Below, one piece after another: positions 6,079 through 10,682 of a stretch of 10,682 nt of DNA (its first letter is position 1; the number at the start of each line of letters is the position of its first letter). Source of the DNA: DATFJZ01 sp034660495 (GTDB taxonomy: Bacteria > Desulfobacterota > Desulfobacteria > Desulfobacterales > Desulfobacteraceae); contig JAYEJJ010000245.1 in NCBI GenBank assembly GCA_034660495.1, positions 1-10,682 on the forward strand, given 5' to 3'. The position numbers and the translations under genes were made by a program. Below the pieces are notes generated by a model. The model was not told the DNA's origin, searched no databases, and saw nothing but the letters and a program-made list of their open reading frames with translations.

Positions 6079-6417
6079 CTTCCAGTAAACAATTACAATT
6101 TTTTTTTCTGCTGGTTACTGATGGCTCATGGTTTTTATGATTTATTGAGCCTGTCCCAGTTCAGGAGAAACCAGACACAAAAAATCGATCATAGATTTAC
6201 AGGATACAAACTTATATCATCCCTGAATCTGAAATTCAAACCGTTCCTCAAGGATTATTGTAAAATGGTATTGTCTCCCCCGGGTTTCCTGTGCTATTAT
6301 TCTTTCTACCTTTGAATACGGCAGAGCAGCGTCTTAAATCTGTACCCTGTTCTCCAAAACCAGGTACAGGAAATTGATCCTCAAGTCAACTAAAGTTACC
6401 CCCATACAGGATTTTCC
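6079..6417. other. Intergenic region between LysM and FGE-like genes, with a stem-loop and weak promoter
   Basis: No gene is supported here; the 64-codon frame at 6121-6315 has no ribosome binding site and an unconvincing composition. Near the right side, CTGTACCCTG and CAGGTACAG (6340-6369) form a 9-bp stem with one bulge around an 11-base loop. A weak plus-strand promoter candidate, TTGAAT (6312-6317), 17 bases, TAAATC (6335-6340), ends where the stem-loop begins, so the palindrome could be an operator or leader structure for the gene at 6418. A 9-base T run lies near 6099-6107. Confidence 0.4.
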
Positions 6418-7287
6418 ATGAAAAAGCCTATTACAGAAATCCCCCCTTGCTTGTTTATCTTAACCGTGCTTTTAACCCTGTTCCTATGTACTTCAGATTC
6501 CTTTTCAGAACAATACCTTACAAATAAACTGGGCATGCGGTTTGTCCTGGTTCCCAGCGGCCGGTTTTTAATGGGAAGTCCTGAGTCTGAAAAGGGAAGA
6601 CAATGGTATGAAGACCAGCATCAGGTTATTATTACCCGTCCGTTTTATATTCAGGAAACCGAGGTCACCCAGGGCCAGTGGGAGGCCCTGGTAGGATTCA
6701 ACCCGTCTGCCTTTCCGGAATGCGGAAAACACTGTCCAGTAGATACGGTTTCCTGGAACCAGTGCATGAAATTCATACGGATACTGAACCAATGGGAAAA
6801 CACAGACAAATACAGGCTGCCCACCGAGGCTGAATGGGAATACGCCTGCAGGGCTGGAACCACAACCGCCTTTGCCGGAGGAGAGATAACGCATCTTTTC
6901 TGCGATCCCCCGGACCCTGTACTGGACTATTACGGCTGGTTCTGCGGCAATTCCGGATACAAAAACCCTCCGGAAGATCTCAGGCCCCATCCCGTTAAAA
7001 CCAAAAAACCCAATCCATGGGGTATCTACGACATGCACTGCAATGTTCAGGAATGGTGCCTGGATTCCTGTAAATGGCGGGATATCTGGAAAGGCAGGGT
7101 GGGGGTTGTAACAGACACCTATAAAAACAACGTGGCAGACCCTTTGTCAAAAATCGGAAAGCACAGGATAATTAGGGGCGGGGGCTGGCACCAGAGCGCC
7201 AGGCATTGCCGCAGTGCCTGGCGAAGCTATTATAAACCCGGTGCAAAACGAAACAGCCTTGGGTTCCGCATTTTAAGGGAGTATTAA
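6418..7287 (+). CDS. Exported FGE/SUMF1-domain protein, probably not a true formylglycine-generating enzyme
   Basis: The 289-residue protein begins with a Sec-type signal peptide (charged MKK, hydrophobic 11-24, likely cleavage after SFS30). The rest is a single FGE-sulfatase (C-type-lectin-like) domain: MRFVLVPSGRFLMGS (40-54), YIQETEVTQGQWEAL (77-91), PVDTVSWNQC (107-116), YRLPTEAEWEYACRAGT (132-148), NPWGIYDMHCNVQEWC (199-214) and RGGGWHQSARHCRSAWRS (253-270). In real FGE the last motif carries a catalytic cysteine pair (about GSxxCxxxxC). Here the first is missing and only Cys264, common in non-enzymatic members, remains. The ending NSLGFRILRE is typical. A substrate-binding or structural envelope role is an inference. 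The start has AGGA upstream. It is convergent with the hydrolase gene 73 bases downstream. Confidence 0.85.
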   Translation: MKKPITEIPPCLFILTVLLTLFLCTSDSFSEQYLTNKLGMRFVLVPSGRFLMGSPESEKGRQWYEDQHQVIITRPFYIQETEVTQGQWEALVGFNPSAFPECGKHCPVDTVSWNQCMKFIRILNQWENTDKYRLPTEAEWEYACRAGTTTAFAGGEITHLFCDPPDPVLDYYGWFCGNSGYKNPPEDLRPHPVKTKKPNPWGIYDMHCNVQEWCLDSCKWRDIWKGRVGVVTDTYKNNVADPLSKIGKHRIIRGGGWHQSARHCRSAWRSYYKPGAKRNSLGFRILREY

Positions 7288-7360
7288 CCCCCCTGGATAT
7301 TCAGTTTTATCAGGAAGAACAGATGAAATCATGTGTTTTCTGTGAAGACAATGCTCTGTA

Positions 7361-8275
7361 TTATCTGCAAAGGCTGCGGTCAAAAATATCCCAGAACATC
7401 TGTCTTATGGCATCGGTTTCATGGAGTATCTCATGGAACGCACCCGGCAGGGAAAAAAATCGGCAGTCTGGCAGTCTGGAACAGAGCCTCTTTTGTGCTG
7501 AGGTTGAAACAATGGTATCCTTTTCAGCGCTGATCAGACATACAGGCACTTTGATCTGTGATACAAAGGAATCGGTTTTCAAAAATTCAATGGATTGAAA
7601 ACTGGCATCAAGCCAGCCCCAGGTAACATCACCCAGGGCGAGTTTTGGATTCTTTTGGATCTCTTTTTTTTCAACTGAAAATCTCTCAAAGTCATGGGTT
7701 AAATTATTGGTTTCAAATTTTATGTTGTCCTCATGGTAATTGCCGCCGCCAAACACATAGGACTTTGAAAAACCTGAGGCGCAGGCTTTTCTCGCCATAA
7801 ACCGGGCAAAAAAAACCGGAAACGGGCTTGTAATGATGCCAATCATTGGCGACACAAGAAACGCTTTTTTGATGGAGGGCTGATACTGCCCCATAAACCT
7901 CAGGGCAATGTGCCCCCCCATGGAATGGGCCAGAATGAGGACAGGGTATCTCTCGTTTTTTACAAATTTATGGTAAAACAAATTCAGGTCATTAATATAA
8001 TCCTCATAGGAATCCACATACCCCTTGTACCTGTTTTCGGTTTCACGGCAGGAAAGGCCCTGACCTCTCCAGTCCAGGGAAAAAACAGAAAACCCCTTTG
8101 CCAGCAGCTCCAGAACAGGTTCTTTGTATTTTTCCATGAACTCGGATCTGCCGTTGAGCAGCAGAACAATTCCTTTTTTTCTTACAAAAAGGGGCGCTGC
8201 GCTGCCATATCGAATTTTTTTACCATCCGTGGAAGTAAAATAGTTGAATTTCAGCACATTTTTCCGGGCATCCAC
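7361..8275 (-). CDS. Lysophospholipase / monoacylglycerol-lipase-like alpha/beta hydrolase (PldB type)
   Basis: The 304-residue serine hydrolase belongs to the Hydrolase_4 group, whose known members cleave lysophospholipids or monoacylglycerols. The oxyanion-side motif LLNGRSEFMEKY (39-50) is typical of PldB-like proteins, followed by SLDWRGQGLS (66-75). The nucleophile is Ser118 in AHSMGG, with Asp253 in SAEKDTIV and His281 in GAFHEILHE completing the triad. There is no signal peptide, so it is probably cytoplasmic or membrane-associated. The likely start is GTG at 8275 after AAGGA at a rather long spacing; GTG at 8257 is an alternative, and the nearby ATGs are out of frame or lead to early stops. 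It lies 51 bases after the PilZ gene on the same strand and is probably co-transcribed with it. Confidence 0.88.
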   Translation of the reverse strand: MDARKNVLKFNYFTSTDGKKIRYGSAAPLFVRKKGIVLLLNGRSEFMEKYKEPVLELLAKGFSVFSLDWRGQGLSCRETENRYKGYVDSYEDYINDLNLFYHKFVKNERYPVLILAHSMGGHIALRFMGQYQPSIKKAFLVSPMIGIITSPFPVFFARFMARKACASGFSKSYVFGGGNYHEDNIKFETNNLTHDFERFSVEKKEIQKNPKLALGDVTWGWLDASFQSIEFLKTDSFVSQIKVPVCLISAEKDTIVSTSAQKRLCSRLPDCRFFSLPGAFHEILHETDAIRQMFWDIFDRSLCR

Positions 8276-8326
8276 CCCATTTTTCCTTTTAAATATCTGT
8301 CTCTCGATGATCCATTATCTTAGTCA

Positions 8327-8713
8327 TTACACTTCTGTATATTCTGCCCCTGCGCCGAAATATTTTCTCTGCCCGCCCCCGAAAAATTTTTTTACCCTGC
8401 CTTTAACCGGAGCACACCACCTGATCTGAGCATGGGCCATGGCCCTGTATTCCCGGAAATCTGCCCGGAAATCTGCCCGGAAATCTGCCCGGAAATCTGA
8501 ATGATCTGACAACTCAGGAACGTCCCCTCCCCTGCTGTATAAAAGCACGTTTTTTCCCGGTTCAAAGTCCCTTAAGCTCTCAAAATAAAGCCCGTCTGTA
8601 CTGTAATTTTTGACCCTGACAGCATCATAGTCACCTGTTTCAGAAAATTTACAGATAAATTTTACATCATGGGCCTGCCTTAAGCTTTTTCTGTTTTCTT
8701 TTCCAGAATTCAT
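8327..8713 (-). CDS. PilZ-domain protein (putative c-di-GMP receptor) with DFRA repeats
   Basis: The 128-residue protein consists of a single PilZ domain. Both cyclic-di-GMP-binding motifs are visible: RxxxR at Arg8-Arg12 (RKSLR) and NxSxxG at Asn36-Gly41 (NYSTDG). The strand/turn pattern of the domain follows (GLYFES, PGKNVLLY, AQIRWCAPVKG, FGAGAEYTE). Between the middle strands, residues 73-87 are DFRADFRADFRADFR, encoded by four perfect 12-bp repeats, which probably extend a surface loop. The ATG at 8713 follows a very strong AAGGAGGGG. Single-domain PilZ proteins usually act by binding partner proteins; here the co-oriented neighbour downstream is the lipase-like hydrolase, but a functional link is only suggested by position. 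Confidence 0.87.
   Translation of the reverse strand: MNSGKENRKSLRQAHDVKFICKFSETGDYDAVRVKNYSTDGLYFESLRDFEPGKNVLLYSRGGDVPELSDHSDFRADFRADFRADFREYRAMAHAQIRWCAPVKGRVKKFFGGGQRKYFGAGAEYTEV
8452..8499 (-). repeat. 12-bp x4 perfect tandem repeat inside the PilZ gene
   Basis: CCCGGAAATCTG (plus-strand reading) occurs four times in a row at 8452, 8464, 8476 and 8488. On the coding strand it gives the in-frame DFRA peptide repeat. The unit length keeps the frame when copy number changes. Confidence 0.97.
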
Positions 8714-8949
8714 AACACCCCTCCTTTTTTAAGGTCTCAATTTTTCCGGACAAATAAGCATCCGGGAGACCGGTTCAACTCTTTCATACTTTGTGGCCGG
8801 GGCAATGATAATGGTCCGGCCATGCCGGTTCAACAGAACAATTTGTCCCTGGTACCAAATTATGTTGCCCTTGACCCCGGATTATGAGATTTTATACCCA
8901 TAGGCGTATAAAACATACAGTGTTAATCCATAAAATAAGGAATATATCC
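8714..8949. other. Divergent intergenic region with an unexplained open frame on the minus strand
   Basis: The gap separates the PilZ gene (-) from the phosphoesterase gene (+) and must contain divergent promoters, which I cannot place firmly; TTGACC at 8871-8876 and TATAAA at 8907-8912 are weak plus-strand elements. Minus-strand bases 8881-8729 are open for 50 codons and read as a protein-like peptide (e.g. IIWYQGQIVLLNRHGRTIII), with the stop 15 bases before the PilZ ATG, but no ATG or GTG opens it. GGCCGG/CCGGCC form an inverted repeat around 8802-8825, and CCGGTTCAAC occurs twice as a direct repeat. It may be a gene remnant or chance. Confidence 0.35.
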
Positions 8950-9465
8950 TTGGCAAAACTTCTGGTTACATCAGATCTCCACGGCAGCATTAACGCATGG
9001 ATGACGGTAAAAAAACTTCTAAAGCCAAATGACTGCCTTGCCATTGCAGGCGATCTTTTTGACACAAGATACGGCAGCGCTGACAAACCTGATTTTCAAC
9101 CCGGAACCATAAAACAGGAATTGCTGGCTCTTGACAATTTATTTTACTATGTTTACGGCAATTGTGATGTAAAAACTTTTTTCCCGGGTCATCAGGATTT
9201 TTTAAATTTTGAATTCCAGGGAATACGGATTTTTCTCCATCACGGGCATATTTTTTCGCCCCCCATTCCCGGCAGAAGTCAGGTGATCATCCAGGGGCAT
9301 ACGCACAAGGCCGTCCTTAAAAAAGAACAGGAAAAAATACATTTAAACCCAGGATCGCCTGCCCTGCCCCGAAACCGTCTTCATACCTGCGGTATCATAG
9401 AGAACCAGTCAGTTATGCTCTTTGATTTGAACACCCACAGGGTGATACGCACCCTTGGAGTTTAA
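8950..9465 (+). CDS. YfcE/MJ0936-type metallophosphoesterase
   Basis: This is a small calcineurin-like phosphodiesterase with all expected metal-binding motifs, numbered from the TTG start: DLHG (9-12; Asp9, His11), GDLFD (34-38; Asp35), GNCD (70-73; Asn71), HHGH (97-100) and GHTH (116-119), plus NPGS (133-136). Members bind two divalent metals and hydrolyse phosphodiesters in vitro; the natural substrate is unknown. The TTG at 8950 is preferred because it follows AAGGA at about seven bases and because family members begin within a few residues of the DxH motif, giving 171 residues. An ATG at 8884 would add 22 residues but lacks a ribosome binding site. It stands alone, convergent with the TetR gene, with 78 bases between the stop codons and no clear terminator. 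Confidence 0.88.
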   Translation: MAKLLVTSDLHGSINAWMTVKKLLKPNDCLAIAGDLFDTRYGSADKPDFQPGTIKQELLALDNLFYYVYGNCDVKTFFPGHQDFLNFEFQGIRIFLHHGHIFSPPIPGRSQVIIQGHTHKAVLKKEQEKIHLNPGSPALPRNRLHTCGIIENQSVMLFDLNTHRVIRTLGV

Positions 9466-9543
9466 ACTCATATTTTCTGCTCCGGAACACCAGGACAAGC
9501 GGGTATGGAAAAGGAAGGCGTTGCTTTAATCAGCATTCGATTT

Positions 9544-10152
9544 CTATTTAAGGGATATTTTGCCGTGCATAATGTGAAGAGCGAGTTTATGCATATACAG
9601 CCTTTTTTCTTCGTCTGTATATCCAGGCAGACTTTTAGATGTCATGACAATGCCTGCCAGAGAGGCAAAAAAGGCCCTGATAAAAAGAGGAGAAACCTCC
9701 TTTTGATTCTTTGAAGCGCTTTTGATAACCTGTTCAAACATGTTTAAAAAAGAAATCTGTACTCTGTCAAATTTTTCACTGACCCCAAGTGTTTCATCGG
9801 CGCGCAGAAGAAAATGACACATCATTTGAAATGTGGCCTCATTGTCAAGACAATAGTCCACCACGGCAATGGCAAAGTCCTCTACGCCGTCTCCCCTTTT
9901 CACCCGTTCAATGAGAAGGGTTTCAATATGACGGATATCCAGCATCAACGCCTCAATAAAAAGATCGTCCCTGCTGGGGAAATACCTGTATATTGAAGAT
10001 GCAGAAGCCCCTGCCTTTGCAGCAATGTCACGCATACTGATATCCCAGAAGCTTTTTTCCTTAAAAAGCTCCATGGCAGAATCTATAATCAGATTCTTTC
10101 TGACTTCCCTTTCACTCTCCCTTAACCCTGCAAAAGATGAAACATGCTCCAT
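9544..10152 (-). CDS. TetR/AcrR-family transcriptional regulator
   Basis: The 202-residue protein has a typical TetR N-terminal DNA-binding domain: helix LIIDSAMELFKEKSFWDISMRDIAAKAG with the recognition region ASASSIYRYFPSRDDLF (about 49-65), followed by an all-helical ligand-binding half whose inducer cannot be guessed. The ATG at 10152 is chosen; it has GGAG ten bases upstream and starts four bases after the stop of the NifU-like gene. A TTG at 10170 would overlap that gene and is less likely. Such regulators often repress their own operon or a neighbour. Here the only co-transcribed gene is the Fe-S scaffold. No palindromic operator is evident just upstream, and the original promoter of the pair may have been displaced by the transposon end. 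Confidence 0.88.
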   Translation of the reverse strand: MEHVSSFAGLRESEREVRKNLIIDSAMELFKEKSFWDISMRDIAAKAGASASSIYRYFPSRDDLFIEALMLDIRHIETLLIERVKRGDGVEDFAIAVVDYCLDNEATFQMMCHFLLRADETLGVSEKFDRVQISFLNMFEQVIKSASKNQKEVSPLFIRAFFASLAGIVMTSKSLPGYTDEEKRLYMHKLALHIMHGKISLK

Positions 10153-10156
10153 GGGT

Positions 10157-10579
10157 TCACTTCTCCGCAATTATTTTTTTCGTATTTCGTTCAAGATCGC
10201 CCAGGGCCAGGTAAAAGGCCCCGACTGCCAGTTCAGCACAATGATGTTCATCAGATGGAAGGGTTTTTAAAAAATCTGCTATATGTTCCGGGGTTATATT
10301 CCATGCCCTTTCAACATCCATTTCCCGGGAAACCAGATGCACAACCGCATTGGCACAGGCATTTGTATTGATACATCCATTTATATCATAGGACACAGAT
10401 TCAAGTTTTCCATTGTTTCCCTTTAAAAAGAATTCAATGGTATCCCCGCATTCGCCTGTCCGTTTCCCGTATCCGTCAGGATTGTCAATTCTCTCCTGAT
10501 ATTCCCTGTTCAGTGCCATTTCAAGGTACTCATTTGAATGGTCCTGCCAGAAATCTGTTTTTTTATAGAAAACCGGCAA
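10157..10579 (-). CDS. NifU/IscU-like iron-sulfur cluster assembly scaffold protein, start within IS end
   Basis: The 140-residue protein matches the IscU/NifU-N fold. The three cluster-ligand cysteines are present: Cys44 in ECGDTIEF (with Asp46), Cys69 in NGCINTNA, and Cys114 in HHCAELAVGA. An extra Cys75 follows the second. It would assemble and hand on Fe-S clusters in the cytoplasm. The C-terminal NifU thioredoxin-like domain is absent. The frame opens with TTG at 10579, which lies inside the transposon right end; the first six or so residues (MPVFYK) come from the transposon, and family-like sequence starts at TDFWQDHS. AGGGG from the transposon hairpin stem sits five bases upstream of TTG and could act as Shine-Dalgarno. 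The next in-frame ATG is codon 21, inside the domain. The gene may be re-wired or 5'-truncated. It overlaps nothing and is followed after four bases by the TetR gene. Confidence 0.8.
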   Translation of the reverse strand: MPVFYKKTDFWQDHSNEYLEMALNREYQERIDNPDGYGKRTGECGDTIEFFLKGNNGKLESVSYDINGCINTNACANAVVHLVSREMDVERAWNITPEHIADFLKTLPSDEHHCAELAVGAFYLALGDLERNTKKIIAEK

Positions 10580-10619
10580 GAAAACCCCTGAGTCTTTAGC
10601 TCAGGGGATGAATTGCCGG
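10560..10619 (-). repeat. IS200/IS605-type right end, copy 2
   Basis: Read on the minus strand, this is 57/60 identical to 371-430. The inner stem CCCCTGAG (10585-10592) pairs with CTCAGGGG (10600-10607). The outer stem CCGGCAA (10573-10579) pairs perfectly with TTGCCGG (10613-10619), unlike the left copy, where it has a mismatch. It begins six bases after the stop of the transposase fragment, the normal place for the recognition hairpin. The copies diverge just past TATAAAAA, which marks the outer boundary near 10560. Confidence 0.85.
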
Positions 10620-10624
10620 ACTCG

Positions 10625-10682
10625 CTAACCCTGAGATTCAATATATTTCCTTACGGCATCAATGGAAGCATTTCCGATTGAG
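10625..10682 (-). CDS. tnpA: C-terminal end of an IS200/IS605 TnpA (Y1 transposase), partial
   Basis: Only the last 18 full codons are in the window: SIGNASIDAVRKYIESQG then TAG. The pattern, a small loop then an amphipathic helix ending in (V/I)xxYIExQ, is typical of the C terminus of IS200-type HUH transposases, whose final helix contains the catalytic tyrosine region upstream. The right-end hairpin directly after the stop supports this. The rest lies beyond base 10682, so completeness cannot be judged. A tnpB-type protein is less likely from this ending. Confidence 0.65.
   Translation of the reverse strand, partial: SIGNASIDAVRKYIESQG

Noticed and set aside
6121..6315. 64-codon ORF in the LysM/FGE-like gap
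   Set aside because: No ribosome binding site, no recognisable motif, and its start lies in the recurring ACTGATGGCT motif.
6472..6495. Lipobox at Cys24 of the FGE-like protein
   Set aside because: The residues before the cysteine (LFL) do not give the required small residue at -1; signal peptidase I cleavage after SFS is more likely.
7323..7598. 91-codon ORF on + strand
   Set aside because: It is antisense to the 3' part of the hydrolase gene, whose catalytic motifs show that the minus strand is coding.
9505..9714. 69-codon ORF on + strand
   Set aside because: Largely antisense to the TetR gene, without independent support.

Overview
The window looks like a chromosomal segment from a Gram-negative, probably Desulfobacterota (Desulfobacteraceae-type), bacterium. 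This placement is an inference from the style of the proteins: the tryptophan enzymes, a NifU-like scaffold of the kind common in sulfate reducers, and PilZ and LysM proteins. No rRNA or marker gene fixes it.

Left edge (1-430): no credible protein gene, but a dense set of RNA-type stems. These include two hairpins at the very start, one with a GCAA tetraloop, several more hairpins, an interlocked pair of helices (a pseudoknot) at 307-362, and an IS200/IS605-type right-end hairpin at 371-430. I read this as an ORF-less mobile element carrying a HEARO/omega-RNA-like RNA, the class normally found beside iscB genes. Any guide would lie just upstream of base 1. A 57/60-identical, inverted copy of the right end sits at 10560-10619, next to the last codons of a TnpA-type transposase running off the right edge.

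Tryptophan operon (491-5322, + strand): a 14-copy GCTGTTA array, decaying in phase up to the ribosome binding site, leads into trpE-trpG-trpD-trpC-trpF. The genes are tightly packed and partly translationally coupled. Together they carry out chorismate -> anthranilate -> phosphoribosyl-anthranilate -> CdRP -> indole-glycerol phosphate. trpB and trpA are not here. The operon carries several perfect short tandem duplications: 13 bp at the trpD/trpC junction, and 18 bp x2 and 21 bp x3 in a nonstandard trpC tail.

Middle (5343-9465): a membrane-anchored coiled-coil LysM protein (-) with a good promoter; an exported formylglycine-generating-enzyme-like protein lacking the catalytic cysteine pair (+); a PilZ protein and a lysophospholipase-like alpha/beta hydrolase (both -, probably co-transcribed); and a YfcE-type metallophosphoesterase (+).

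Right end (9544-10682, - strand): a NifU/IscU-like Fe-S scaffold gene followed by a TetR-family regulator, both downstream of the transposon end. The transposon end appears to supply the start codon and Shine-Dalgarno sequence of the scaffold gene. The most interesting features are the ORF-less structured element, the hijacked start of the NifU-like gene, and the concentration of slippage-type repeats at expression-sensitive positions of the trp operon.
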